A DNA stretch of 64,000 nucleotides, from contig CAMYLR010000009.1 in assembly GCA_947259315.1 (NCBI GenBank), forward strand, positions 69,630 to 133,629, read 5' to 3'. Within the stretch, counting starts at the first letter, position 1, and every line of letters starts with the position of its first letter. The notes under the pieces are model-generated. The model was not told the DNA's origin. It saw only the letters and a program-made list of their open reading frames with translations, and did no database searches. Shown here piece after piece: positions 37,000 to 46,619 of the stretch. The translations under genes were made by a program, and so were the position numbers. Origin of the DNA: an uncultured Gemmatimonadales bacterium (GTDB taxonomy: Bacteria > Gemmatimonadota > Gemmatimonadetes > JACCXV01 > JAHWKZ01).

Positions 37000-37887
37000 C
37001 TACTTCAGTGCTTCAGCACCGCCGACGAGCTCGGCGATTTCCTGTGTTATCTGTGCCTGACGGGCCCGGTTGAACGAACGCGTCAGATCCTTGATCATCT
37101 CGCCGGCATTATCGGTCGCGTTCTTCATAGCCGTTCGTCGCGCCCCGTGCTCCGACGCCGCGCTCTCGATGAGGGCGCGATAAACCCCGTACTTGAGGAA
37201 CAGCGGCAGCAAGCGGGATAAGATGACCTCGGGCGAAGGCAGGAACTCGTAAATCGGTTCGAACTTGCGTTCCGGCTCGCTTTCATCCGCTCGTTCATCA
37301 CGCGGCAACGGAAGCAGAGGGGCCGCGACGGGTCGTTGCTCCACCGGACTCCGGAAGTGCGAGTACACGAGGTACACGCCATCGAGCCGGCCATCGACGA
37401 AGGCATCGATCAACGAGCTCGAAAGTTCCTCCGCTTCGGCGTACGACGGTCGATCCGAGATATCAGTCACCACGCGATCAATCGTCTCTCCCTGGTATTG
37501 GAGCATCGTAGCGCCACGCTTGCCGACCACGTGGAGCTCAGTCCCAAGTCCGTCGGCTTCGAGGTGGCGCAACGATTCCCGCGCCGTTCGAACGAGGTTC
37601 GCATTGAACGCGCCGGCCAGGCCGCGGTTCGATGTCACCACTAGGACCGCTGCGCGATTGGACAAACGGCTGGTGCGCAGCAACGGAAACGCACCCTCGG
37701 CATCCCCCGCACCCGCTCGGACCTTGGCGATCACCTGGCGCATGAAATCGTCAAACGGGCGCGCTGCGACGACTCGGTCCTGCGCGCGCTTGAGCTTCGA
37801 CGCGGCGACCATCTCCATCGTCTTCGTGATCTGCCGCGTCTTGTCGATCGATCGAATGCGGCGCTTGATCTCCCGAGCCTTGGACAC
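37000..37887 (-). CDS. atpG: ATP synthase F1 gamma subunit
   Basis: Gamma is the rotating central shaft. The 295-residue protein starts with SKAREIKRRIRSIDKTRQITKTMEMVAASKLKRAQ (key part: KTRQITKTMEMVAASK) and ends with the conserved helix ATDNAGEMIKDLTRSFNRARQAQITQEIAELVGG (key part: NRARQAQITQEI). GTG 37887 was chosen because AGGAG lies seven bases upstream and the family's N-terminus begins there; the open frame further upstream lies in atpA. It begins 10 bases after atpA's stop. Confidence 0.96.
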   Translation of the reverse strand: MSKAREIKRRIRSIDKTRQITKTMEMVAASKLKRAQDRVVAARPFDDFMRQVIAKVRAGAGDAEGAFPLLRTSRLSNRAAVLVVTSNRGLAGAFNANLVRTARESLRHLEADGLGTELHVVGKRGATMLQYQGETIDRVVTDISDRPSYAEAEELSSSLIDAFVDGRLDGVYLVYSHFRSPVEQRPVAAPLLPLPRDERADESEPERKFEPIYEFLPSPEVILSRLLPLFLKYGVYRALIESAASEHGARRTAMKNATDNAGEMIKDLTRSFNRARQAQITQEIAELVGGAEALK

Positions 37888-37897
37888 TCCGGTTCTC

Positions 37898-39472
37898 CTA
37901 CTCCCCGCTCTCGGTAGCCATGAAGCCGCGCTTGAAGCCATCGATCGCTTCCAGCAGCGCCTTCTCGACAGGGTCAGTCAATTCTTTCTCGCTGTCGATC
38001 AGCTTGAGGGCCTCGGGGTGTGAGCTGCGGAGATAGTCGAGAAAGTCGCTCTCGAACTGCCGCACTCCATCGATCGGTACGTCGTCGAGGTGACCCTGCG
38101 TGACGGCGTAGATCACCGCGATCTGTTCGGTAACGGGCATCGGTTCGTATTGCGGCTGCTTTAGCACTTCTACTGTCCGACGCCCGCGTTCGAGCTGCGC
38201 CTGGGTCGCCCGGTCGAGCTCGGAGCCGAGCTGGGCGAACGCCTCCAGGTCCCGATACTGTGCCAGGTCGAGGCGCAGCGTGCCGGCGATTCTCTTCATC
38301 GCTTTGATCTGCGCGTTGCCGCCGACCCGGCTGACCGAGATCCCGACGTTGATCGCCGGCCGGACGCCAGCGTAGAACAGGTCCGGCTCGAGGTAGATCT
38401 GGCCGTCGGTGATCGAGATGACATTGGTCGGGATGTACGCCGACACGTCGCCCGCTTGCGTCTCGATGATCGGCAACGCGGTGAGTGAACCACCACCGTT
38501 TTCGTCAGACATCTTGGCCGCCCGCTCGAGCAATCGGGAGTGGAGATAAAACACGTCACCGGGATACGCCTCGCGTCCCGGCGGTCGACGGAGCAACAGC
38601 GAGAGCTGCCGATACGCTTGGGCTTGCTTTGACAGATCGTCGTATATGCAGAGCGTCGCGCGGCCGGGGTTGTCGGCCGATGCCGGCTTATCGTCGACGC
38701 CGGTGTACATGAAGTGCTCGGCCATCGCAGCGCCCGCGTAGGGCGCCAGGTACTGCAGCGGGGCCGGCGAGGCTGCCGGAGCGGTGACGACGATCGTATA
38801 GTCCATCGCGCCCTCGGCCTCGAGTCGCTCGACGACACCCGCGACCGTGGACGCTTTTTGCCCGACCGCGACGTAGATGCAGATCACGTCGCCGCCTCTC
38901 TGGTTGATGATCGCGTCGATCGCGATGGCTGACTTCCCGGTACCGCGGTCGCCGATGATGAGCTCACGCTGACCACGACCGATCGGGATCATCGAATCGA
39001 CCGCTTTGACGCCGGTCTGGAGTGGCTCTTTCACTGGTTGGCGCTCGACGATGCCAGGAGCGATCCACTCGACCGGTCGTCTGAACTCCGTCGTGATCGG
39101 ACCCTTGCCATCGACCGGCTGCCCGAGCGGGTTGACCACGCGGCCCAGCAGAGCATCGCCGGCGGGAACCGACAGCACGCGGCCCGTCCGGCGCACCTGA
39201 TCGCCCTCCGTAATCTCGACGTCGTCGCCCATGACGACGGCACCGATCACGTCTTCCTCCAGGTTCAGCGCCAGTCCGTAGAGGTCGTTTCCGAAATCGA
39301 GCATTTCGCTGGACATCGCGTTTGACAGCCCGTAGATGCGGGCGATACCGTCGCCTACCTCGAGCACCGTGCCGACTTCGTCTACGTCAAGCGCGGTTTC
39401 GAAATCGTCGAGCTCGCGCTCGAGGACCGATGTGATCTCGTCGGCCCGGATCTTTGAATCGGAGGTCTTCAT
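37898..39472 (-). CDS. atpA: ATP synthase F1 alpha subunit
   Basis: Alpha forms the F1 hexamer with beta and holds non-catalytic nucleotides. The 524-residue protein has the family N-terminus ([16 protein letters not shown]), [11 protein letters not shown], the P-loop GDRGTGKS at 174-181 and the arginine-finger region [14 protein letters not shown]. Its C-terminal helical domain ends [24 protein letters not shown] (partly quoted). It lies between atpH and atpG in the usual order. Confidence 0.97.
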   Translation of the reverse strand: MKTSDSKIRADEITSVLERELDDFETALDVDEVGTVLEVGDGIARIYGLSNAMSSEMLDFGNDLYGLALNLEEDVIGAVVMGDDVEITEGDQVRRTGRVLSVPAGDALLGRVVNPLGQPVDGKGPITTEFRRPVEWIAPGIVERQPVKEPLQTGVKAVDSMIPIGRGQRELIIGDRGTGKSAIAIDAIINQRGGDVICIYVAVGQKASTVAGVVERLEAEGAMDYTIVVTAPAASPAPLQYLAPYAGAAMAEHFMYTGVDDKPASADNPGRATLCIYDDLSKQAQAYRQLSLLLRRPPGREAYPGDVFYLHSRLLERAAKMSDENGGGSLTALPIIETQAGDVSAYIPTNVISITDGQIYLEPDLFYAGVRPAINVGISVSRVGGNAQIKAMKRIAGTLRLDLAQYRDLEAFAQLGSELDRATQAQLERGRRTVEVLKQPQYEPMPVTEQIAVIYAVTQGHLDDVPIDGVRQFESDFLDYLRSSHPEALKLIDSEKELTDPVEKALLEAIDGFKRGFMATESGE

Positions 39473-39500
39473 GCGTTGCTCCCTGTGCGCGTTGCGATCG

Positions 39501-40046
39501 TTATGCGTGCGATGATCGGAGCTGTCGACCGAGATTCCCCAACTGCGTCTTGAGGCTGGCGTCCATCACCAAATCCCCGGTCTGGACGACGAGGCCCCCC
39601 AAGAGGTCCGGTCGCACTCTCTCTTCGATGACGATTGTCTTGCCGATTGCTTGCTCGAGCGCCTCGCCGAGCGACGCGACCGTGGCCCGGTCGATCGGGG
39701 TGGCCGACGTGATGGTGGCCGTCTGCCGGTTGGACCGCTCGTCGAGGATCGCTTGCCACGTCGTCGCGATCTCGGGCAACAGCAGCTCTCGGTGGCGGTC
39801 GATGACGAGCCTCAAGAACTGGATCACAAGTGGGTGAACCCGGCCCTCAAAGGCGTCCCTGACCAGAGCCTGTTTTTGACGCGTGGTGATCTGTGGGGCC
39901 TCCAGAAAACGGCGTAATCGCGGGTCGTCCTTGAGGCACTCTGCAAACGCCGCAACCCCATGCGTCACAGGCTCTACGACATCCTCCTGCTCCGCACGAC
40001 GGAGCAGCGTTTCCACATACACGCGGGCAACGATGTTGACTCTCAC
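39501..40046 (-). CDS. atpH: ATP synthase F1 delta subunit
   Basis: Delta fixes F1 to the peripheral stalk. The 181-residue protein is helical, with [14 protein letters not shown] at the start, [20 protein letters not shown] in the middle and the C-terminal signature [30 protein letters not shown] (key part: [16 protein letters not shown]). GTG 40046 starts six bases after atpF's stop. Length and place fit the family. Confidence 0.94.
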   Translation of the reverse strand: MRVNIVARVYVETLLRRAEQEDVVEPVTHGVAAFAECLKDDPRLRRFLEAPQITTRQKQALVRDAFEGRVHPLVIQFLRLVIDRHRELLLPEIATTWQAILDERSNRQTATITSATPIDRATVASLGEALEQAIGKTIVIEERVRPDLLGGLVVQTGDLVMDASLKTQLGNLGRQLRSSHA

Positions 40047-40052
40047 TCGCTA

Positions 40053-40550
40053 CTAACCACCCCTCCTCGCGATCTCGGCAACCGCCTGCTCGGCAAAACG
40101 TCGGTGGTCATCGTCCGTAAGCGATCTCTGGATCACTTTTTCGGCCGCTTTGACCGCCAGAGTGGCGGCTTCGTTGCGAATCGTCTCGAGCGCCTGGTCG
40201 GTCTCCAGCTCGAGCTGCCGATGGGCGCGAGCCATGACCTGCTCGGCCTCGACCCTGGCGTTGTCCATGACGTCGGTCTTCAGCCGGTCGCCAGCTTGTC
40301 GCGCTTCGTCGAGAATCCGGTTCCCTTCGGCGCGAGCCTCGGCCAGCTTAGCTTCGTGTTGCTCGAGGAGCGTCTTGGCCTCCGACTGAAGTCGCTCGGC
40401 ATCGTCGATCGTCTTGCGGATCGCCTCCTCGCGCGCCTCGAGCGCGCCGAGGATCGGGTTCCACGCGAACTTCCAGAGGATGCCGAGCACCAGCGCAAAA
40501 GTGACGGCCGTCCAGAAGATGAGGCCCGGTTCGGGCTGTAATAGGTCCAT
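40053..40550 (-). CDS. atpF: ATP synthase Fo b subunit
   Basis: Subunit b is the peripheral stalk. The 165-residue protein has a single N-terminal membrane helix ([21 protein letters not shown]), then a long highly charged helix ([39 protein letters not shown], in part) that forms the dimeric stalk. Only one b-type gene is present, so the stalk should be a homodimer. It sits between atpE and atpH. Confidence 0.94.
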   Translation of the reverse strand: MDLLQPEPGLIFWTAVTFALVLGILWKFAWNPILGALEAREEAIRKTIDDAERLQSEAKTLLEQHEAKLAEARAEGNRILDEARQAGDRLKTDVMDNARVEAEQVMARAHRQLELETDQALETIRNEAATLAVKAAEKVIQRSLTDDDHRRFAEQAVAEIARRGG

Positions 40551-40569
40551 GCGAACCCTCCGGTGTCGC

Positions 40570-40809
40570 TTAGGCCGCTCTGAGGGCCATCAAGATGCAG
40601 ATCACGAGCGCGAACAGCGCCACGCCCTCAATCAGTGCGGCGGCGATGATCATCGTCGTCCGGATCTCACCAGCCGCCTCCGGCTGACGTGCGATCCCTT
40701 CCATGGCCGGGCCAGCCAGCTTGCCGATGCCGAGGCCAGCGCCGATCAGAGCCAGGCCGGCTCCCAAGCCGGCGCCGAGCCAGCCGAGTCCAAGATGAAG
40801 CTCAGGCAT
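40570..40809 (-). CDS. atpE: ATP synthase Fo c subunit
   Basis: This 79-residue hairpin builds the rotating ring. It has two Gly/Ala-rich helices joined by the ARQPE loop, and the ion-binding carboxylate is Glu61 in [13 protein letters not shown]. The residues beside Glu61 are Gly and Val rather than the Ser/Thr pattern of sodium-binding rings, which suggests proton use. The start ATG follows a GGAG-like sequence. It lies between atpB and atpF. Confidence 0.95.
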   Translation of the reverse strand: MPELHLGLGWLGAGLGAGLALIGAGLGIGKLAGPAMEGIARQPEAAGEIRTTMIIAAALIEGVALFALVICILMALRAA

Positions 40810-40825
40810 ACTCCCTCTCCTTTGC

Positions 40826-41665
40826 CTAGTGGGGGTGTCGGGTCAATTGAATAAACACGGCGGTCAACGTTGCGAAGATGTAGGCCTGGATGAACGCGAT
40901 AAGGATCTCCAGCAGATAGATAAAGATCGAGAAAGCGACCGCGATCGGCGCCACGAGGTAGCTGTGGATAATGAAGATGAGCCCCAGCAAGCTGAGGATC
41001 ACGACGTGTCCGGCCGTCATGTTGGCGAACAGACGGACCATGAGCGCGAACGGCTTGGCGATGTGGCCGATTAGCTCGATCGGGATCATGACCGGAGCGA
41101 GCACGAGCGGTATGCCCTCCGGCATAAGCGAGCGAGCGTACTTCACCGGACCGTTGGCGGCGATCCCGCTGGCTTGGATCGCGCCGAACGAGAACAGCGC
41201 CAGGACCCCTGTTACGGCCAGGTTGCCGGTCGCGGTGGCCCCAAAAGGCACCAGCCCCAACAGGTTCATGAACAGAATAAAGAAAAACAGCGTGGCGATG
41301 AACGGCACGTACGGCCGACCGTCCTCGCGGCCTATGTTGGCGTACACGATCTCGTCGCGAACGTATACGAAGAGCGCCTCGAACAAGTTGTAGACGCCGG
41401 TATGGACACTCCCTCGGCGACGCGCCATCGGCAAGAAGATCAGCAACATGAGTGCTGCCGCGAGCCACATGTACACGGTGTACTTGGTGATCGAGACATC
41501 GAGTCCGAACAGCTCCCACTGCGGCAGGTGGAACGTCCCGATCGGCTCGAGCTCGAGGACATGCGAGTCGGCCAGGTGATGGACGACGTCGACGCCCTGC
41601 TCGCCGTGGGCGGCTTCGTCGGCGTGTTCGGCTCCATGTTGAATCGCGGTCGTGAATGCGGTCAT
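40826..41665 (-). CDS. atpB: ATP synthase Fo a subunit
   Basis: Subunit a forms the two half-channels beside the c-ring. The 279-residue protein has about six membrane helices. The essential Arg lies in PFALMVRLFANMTAGH. The final helices (LLEILIAFIQAYIFATLTAVFIQLT, in part) are well conserved. The N-terminal 55 residues are soluble and His/Asp-rich (HGAEHADEAAHGEQGVDVVHH, in part), longer than in E. coli. It overlaps the atpI-like gene by four bases (ATGA). Confidence 0.95.
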   Translation of the reverse strand: MTAFTTAIQHGAEHADEAAHGEQGVDVVHHLADSHVLELEPIGTFHLPQWELFGLDVSITKYTVYMWLAAALMLLIFLPMARRRGSVHTGVYNLFEALFVYVRDEIVYANIGREDGRPYVPFIATLFFFILFMNLLGLVPFGATATGNLAVTGVLALFSFGAIQASGIAANGPVKYARSLMPEGIPLVLAPVMIPIELIGHIAKPFALMVRLFANMTAGHVVILSLLGLIFIIHSYLVAPIAVAFSIFIYLLEILIAFIQAYIFATLTAVFIQLTRHPH

Positions 41666-42033
41666 GCCAGATTCCCGGTTCGATTCAAGTACACGATCTC
41701 AACCGCGCCGAAAACGAAATGGGCGGCGACGATGGTTAGGAGTGCGACCGCCACGCTGACGTTCGTCGCGAACGCCAGGATGAGCGCGTATGCTAGCAGC
41801 CCGATGACTCGGGCGGCGAACCCGCCAAGCACGGCGATCATGAACTTGGTGTGGCCGCGGGTCACACTCCAACGAATCCAATGAAACCCGGCGACCAAGC
41901 TAACGAAGGAGAAGCCGAGCCCGGCGAGCAGCCCGGCCTGACCACCGTCGAAACGATCGACCCACTGCCACGCCCCCGCGGCGACCGCCGCCACGAGCAC
42001 GGCGATGCCGCCGACAAAGCGCCAGTCGATCAC
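41662..42033 (-). CDS. AtpI-like ATP synthase operon membrane protein
   Basis: The 123-residue protein has four predicted membrane helices: residues 6-22, 35-55, 65-85 and 90-112. Basic loops (HWIRWSVTRGHTKF) lie between them. Its size, place directly before atpB and overall shape match AtpI-type (ATP synthase I) proteins, which help build the c-ring, though similarity at the residue level is weak. It overlaps atpZ (GTGA) and atpB (ATGA), so it is co-translated with both. Confidence 0.7.
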   Translation of the reverse strand: MIDWRFVGGIAVLVAAVAAGAWQWVDRFDGGQAGLLAGLGFSFVSLVAGFHWIRWSVTRGHTKFMIAVLGGFAARVIGLLAYALILAFATNVSVAVALLTIVAAHFVFGAVEIVYLNRTGNLA

Positions 42034-42284
42034 CCGTTGGCCTCTTCGTTCCCCGCCGACTTAGTTGCGGTCAAGCCTCGGTAGAGCCGCAAGAACCCGC
42101 CGGCAGCGCCGACGAACGCTCCGACCAACGTCAGCAACGGTAGCGTTCCCAGTCGCCCATCCAGCCAGTATCCGATCCACAAGAACAGCAGGACCGACAG
42201 CGCCCAGGTGAGCCCGTAGCCCGAGTAGCGCCCGATCTCCTGGATCGCGCGTTGGCGCTCGGACGAGGGTTCACGAGCCGTCAT
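42030..42284 (-). CDS. atpZ: AtpZ/AtpI family protein
   Basis: The 84-residue protein has two membrane helices: YGLTWALSVLLFLWIGYWLD and LPLLTLVGAFVGAAGGFLRLY. The Gly-Tyr-Trp-Leu-Asp turn between them and the GG before FLRLY are typical of AtpZ, a small subunit made first in many atp operons and thought to help magnesium/calcium uptake or c-ring assembly. It is the first gene of the operon, 36 bases after a good promoter. Confidence 0.8.
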   Translation of the reverse strand: MTAREPSSERQRAIQEIGRYSGYGLTWALSVLLFLWIGYWLDGRLGTLPLLTLVGAFVGAAGGFLRLYRGLTATKSAGNEEANG

Positions 42285-42320
42285 GGAGCCTCTGTCGGGA
42301 GGGGCGACGTGCTTGTGAAA

Positions 42321-42349
42321 AAAGTAACAAGGCCTCGGTTGAGCGTCAA
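42321..42349 (-). promoter_or_regulatory. Promoter of the ATP synthase operon
   Basis: On the minus strand TTGACG (42349-42344), a 17-base spacer and TACTTT (42326-42321) stand 36 bases before atpZ. It is the only good promoter seen at the head of the ten-gene operon. Confidence 0.55.
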
Positions 42350-42470
42350 CGAATGTCGGACCGATTTAGCGATCTACGGGTGCAATCGTTAATATCTTCG
42401 CCCCCCGGAGCGTCTCAACCCTGAGCAGGCCAGCCAATTCAGCCCGATGCCTTTCAAGGAGGACGCGACG

Positions 42471-43109
42471 ATGAGAGTTCGATCGACACTCGCCGCGCTG
42501 GTCCTGGCGCTCCCCCTGGCGCTGGGCTGCAGTGACGAAAGTGACCTAAGCACAGGACCGGCCGGTGATCTGGCCGACCTCGAGCAACTCCAGATATCGG
42601 CCAGCGAGATCGCGGCGAGCGAGTTCCTGGACGACCTTTCGGAAGAGGATAAGGCCGCCATCCGCGCAGCGCTGCAGGCGGCCCACGAACAGATCCGGGC
42701 CATCATCGCACAGGTCCGCGCGGGCGAGCTGTCACGCGAAGAGGCACGGGTCCAGATCCAGGCCGTGCACGAGGAACTGATCGCCAAGCTGGCCGAGTTT
42801 CTGACCGATGACCAGATCGCTCGGCTGCTGGACCACCTGAGAGACCGGCGCGATGATCGACCGGATCTCGACCTCACGGAGGAGCAGCTGCGTCAGATTC
42901 AGGCGCTGCACGAGGAGTTCCGTCAGTTTGTGCGCGAGATCCGCGCGCGGGTCGAAAACGGTGACCTGGCGCCGGAAAAGGCGCGGCGGTTGGTGCGCGA
43001 GAAAGCGCAACAGACGAGGCGCGCGATCTGCGGCGTCCTGACCCCGGAACAGCAAGCCCAGGTGCGCTTCTGTCACTCGGATGTAGCGGTTGGGGATGTG
43101 TCGACCTAG
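42471..43109 (+). CDS. LTxxQ-motif (Spy/CpxP-like) lipoprotein
   Basis: The 212-residue lipoprotein (LALGC, Cys20) is almost all helix, with many Glu, Arg and Gln. It holds three LTxxQ motifs, LTDDQ 111-115, LTEEQ 135-139 and LTPEQ 190-194, the mark of the Spy/CpxP group of periplasmic chaperones and metal-stress sensors. Residues 74-115 and 150-194 look like a duplicated block (xIRxIxxQVRAGELSxEEAR against REIRARVENGDLAPEKAR). ATG 42471 has AGGAGG eight bases upstream. Placement in that superfamily rests on the motif and helicity. It diverges from the ATP synthase operon. Confidence 0.65.
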   Translation: MRVRSTLAALVLALPLALGCSDESDLSTGPAGDLADLEQLQISASEIAASEFLDDLSEEDKAAIRAALQAAHEQIRAIIAQVRAGELSREEARVQIQAVHEELIAKLAEFLTDDQIARLLDHLRDRRDDRPDLDLTEEQLRQIQALHEEFRQFVREIRARVENGDLAPEKARRLVREKAQQTRRAICGVLTPEQQAQVRFCHSDVAVGDVST

Positions 43110-43118
43110 CTGAAGCTG

Positions 43119-43703
43119 CTACACAGCGGGATTATCGCGCGGCGGCGTGGGCGTTAGCCCGCGCCGTTTGCTTTCGGGCCTTCCCCTCTTGAGTGAGTCG
43201 TCGATCGACTCGCGGATGGCGCGCCTTACATCGTTGATCCGCTCCGCGTTAGCCGACATGAGCAGGGTGCAAGAGAAGACACCCTGAAAGTGGGTCGGGG
43301 CGAGGAGTACCAGTAGCCGCTCGCCGGTGTTGATCCCCATATCGTCCCGGTTCTTATCGTACCAATAGTGGATCGTGATCTCGTCACCGGGCGCCATCGG
43401 GTCGGCGTGCAGCCAACGCACCAAGATCGGATCTGCCGTTCGCACCTTTAGCCAGCAGTAGGTGACGTTGCCGCTGACCCCGGGTCGTGGGTCCGGCGTG
43501 TTGCAGACAGGTGAGTCAGAGGCCTCGACCACTGCGATCGCGAATTGATTTGGCCACGTTGAACGGAGATACGCGATGTGGTCTGCCAGGTCGTTCCCCG
43601 GCGAGAGCCGGAGCACGTGATCAGCCTGGGAGTGCGCAGCGGTCGGGCCGAGCAGGCCCAACCCAAGCCATAGCGTAAGCGCGCGGGCGAGCTTGGGCTT
43701 CAT
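43119..43703 (-). CDS. Unknown exported protein
   Basis: I do not recognise this 194-residue protein. It has a signal peptide (LTLWLGLGLLGPTAAHSQA) and a single domain with four cysteines (VCNTP, TYCW and FSCT, plus one in the signal-flanking open frame not counted). Features are LADHIAYLRSTWPNQFAIAVVE, DEITIHYWYDKNRDDMG and GERLLVLLAPTHFQGVFS. ATG 43703 has AGGGGG close by. It resembles exported JAB/Mov34-like metalloproteins only faintly, and no metal site is visible. The tail is Arg/Pro-rich. It is convergent with the LTxxQ gene and divergent from the methyltransferase. Confidence 0.5.
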   Translation of the reverse strand: MKPKLARALTLWLGLGLLGPTAAHSQADHVLRLSPGNDLADHIAYLRSTWPNQFAIAVVEASDSPVCNTPDPRPGVSGNVTYCWLKVRTADPILVRWLHADPMAPGDEITIHYWYDKNRDDMGINTGERLLVLLAPTHFQGVFSCTLLMSANAERINDVRRAIRESIDDSLKRGRPESKRRGLTPTPPRDNPAV

Positions 43704-43758
43704 TTGCCCCCTAAAACGGCAAGCCGCGTGCCGAAGTTCGAGCCTCTGCGGGGCCTGA

Positions 43759-44583
43759 GTGACGGGGTATCTTCCCGTCGTGGTCATTGGAGGCAGCGAC
43801 TATTACGACAAAACTCCAGCCGCGGCCGCGCGGTACGACGCGCTCCACGCGACTCAGACCGAAGACACCGCTTTCTACGTCGAGGAAGCACAGAACCACG
43901 GCGCACCGGTGCTCGAGATCGGGTGCGGCACGGGGCGAGTGACGCAGGCGATCGCCGAAGCCGGCGTTCGTGTCGTGGGCATCGATTCGAGCGCGCATAT
44001 GTTGGAGGTGGCGGCGAGCAAGCGAAGCCGGGTGCCGGATGACGTCCGGAAGCGGATCGCCCTGGTGCGCGGTGATATGAGGCGGTTCGCGTTTCGGCGG
44101 ACTTTCGCGCAGGTCCTAATGCCGTACCGTGTGTTTCAGTCGATGCTCGAGGTTGGTGATCAGTTGGCAGCGCTGGCCGCGATTCGATCTGCGCTGGTAT
44201 CTAAAGGTCGACTGGTGTTTAACGTCTTTGATCCACGCGTCGACCTGCTCGCCGGAGATGACCACGACCCGCTCCCGGTGCAGGACTCTGGCCGCGAGTA
44301 CCGCGACGACCGTGGTCGGGTACGCGAGCGGTTCACCGTACGCTACGACCTGCCCGCCCAGTTGCTTGACGTGACGTTCATCTATGAGCGGTTGGATAAC
44401 GCCGGCGTGGTCGTTGCGAGGGATTTCGAGCCGCTGAGGTTACGTTACTTTCACCGATTCGAGATTGAACACTTGCTGCATCGAGCGGGTTATGAGATTG
44501 AGGCGCTGTACGGAGGGTGGGAGCGACAGCCGTTCGACCGGAACGGCCAAGAGATGATCTGGATCGCGCGAAGGAGTGATTGA
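43759..44583 (+). CDS. Class I SAM-dependent methyltransferase
   Basis: The 274-residue protein has the class I methyltransferase fold, with motif I VLEIGCGTGRVTQAIAEAG, the acidic motif II VVGIDSSAHML and VRGDMRRFAF, then LVFNVFDPR. The N-terminal SDYYDKTPAAAARYDALHA and the C-terminal half with FHRFEIEHLLHRAGYEIEALYGG recall enzymes that act on small molecules or sugars, but the substrate is unknown. GTG 43759 was kept as start; a GTG seven codons later is equally possible. It is followed by moxR after two bases. Confidence 0.8.
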   Translation: MTGYLPVVVIGGSDYYDKTPAAAARYDALHATQTEDTAFYVEEAQNHGAPVLEIGCGTGRVTQAIAEAGVRVVGIDSSAHMLEVAASKRSRVPDDVRKRIALVRGDMRRFAFRRTFAQVLMPYRVFQSMLEVGDQLAALAAIRSALVSKGRLVFNVFDPRVDLLAGDDHDPLPVQDSGREYRDDRGRVRERFTVRYDLPAQLLDVTFIYERLDNAGVVVARDFEPLRLRYFHRFEIEHLLHRAGYEIEALYGGWERQPFDRNGQEMIWIARRSD

Positions 44584-44585
44584 CA

Positions 44586-45614
<1,029 letters not shown>

Positions 45615-45616
45615 CG

Positions 45617-46564
45617 ATGGGTCCGGTCGCCCCGCTCAAACCGCCTACGCCCGAGCCGGCGCTCCTTCCGCCAGCCGAGCTGCTCGCCCTGGGCGGTCTC
45701 GACCTGGTATCCCGGCTCGTCGTTGATGGCTACCTGAGCGGTCGACATCGGAGCCCGAACCGAGGTGGGTCTCTCGAGTTCGCCGAGCATCGTCCCTATG
45801 TTCGCGGCGATGATTTGCGGCGTGTCGACTGGAAGGTGTACGGCCGCACCGATCGTTTCTTCATCCGCCAAAGCGACGCCGAAACGAACCTCCGCGCCAC
45901 GCTGGCGATCGATGCCAGCGCGTCGATGGGTTTTGGTGCTGGCGGGCGGCCGACGAAATGGGCGTACGGCCGCGCGGTTGCGGCTGCACTCGCGCATTTG
46001 CTGTTGTCCCAGCACGACGGGGTCGGGCTGGCGGTTTTTGACGCCGAGCTGAAGGCGTTTTTGCCGCCGCGCGCGACCCAAGCGCAGCGCAGTCGGGTCC
46101 TGGAGGCCCTCGAGGGGCTCGAGCCGGCTGGTGAGACCGAGCCCGCCGACCCATTCCGGCAACTGGCCGAGCGGCTGCCGCAACGCGGGTTGCTGGTTCT
46201 GATCTCGGACTTGCTCGGCCCCCCGGAGGCCTTTCTCCCCGGGCTTCGGTACTTCCGGCAGCGGAAGCACGAGGTGGTCGTGTTTCATGTCCTCGACCCG
46301 GTCGAGCGCACGCTCAGTGGTTTCGGCGAGACCGGCGCCCTGGCGGACGTCGAGACTGGGCGAGTCGTGCGCGGCACCCCGGCGGCGTTGGCCAAGGGGT
46401 ATCGCGAGGAGTTGGCCGCCCTCGAGGCCACCTACCGAGCTCAGGCCCACGATCGGGGCTTCGATTTCGTATCGTTGAGTACCGACGAGCCGTTGGGCGC
46501 GGCGCTCGCGCGGTACCTGCACGGCCGCCGTGTAACGCTGCCTTCACCCACCGTAACCCGTTGA
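45617..46564 (+). CDS. DUF58 (vWA) protein
   Basis: The 315-residue protein has the DUF58 core: GRHRSPNRGGSLEFAEHRPYVRGDDLRRVDWKVYGRTDRFFIRQ (key parts FAEHRPYVRGDD and RRVDWKVYGRTD). A von Willebrand A fold follows, with the metal site DASASMG and a second acidic patch LISDLLGPPE. No membrane helix is seen. These proteins work with MoxR, probably as its client or partner in envelope-linked assembly. It starts two bases after moxR. Confidence 0.9.
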   Translation: MGPVAPLKPPTPEPALLPPAELLALGGLDLVSRLVVDGYLSGRHRSPNRGGSLEFAEHRPYVRGDDLRRVDWKVYGRTDRFFIRQSDAETNLRATLAIDASASMGFGAGGRPTKWAYGRAVAAALAHLLLSQHDGVGLAVFDAELKAFLPPRATQAQRSRVLEALEGLEPAGETEPADPFRQLAERLPQRGLLVLISDLLGPPEAFLPGLRYFRQRKHEVVVFHVLDPVERTLSGFGETGALADVETGRVVRGTPAALAKGYREELAALEATYRAQAHDRGFDFVSLSTDEPLGAALARYLHGRRVTLPSPTVTR

Positions 46565-46619
46565 CAGTTACCCTAGTTACTCCTTTTAAACGAAAGGGGC
46601 CGGAAGGGCGGCGATAGGG

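Noticed and set aside
42360-42400. Plus-strand promoter with TAATAT before the LTxxQ gene
   Set aside because: The -10 looks good, but no -35 is found at the right distance.
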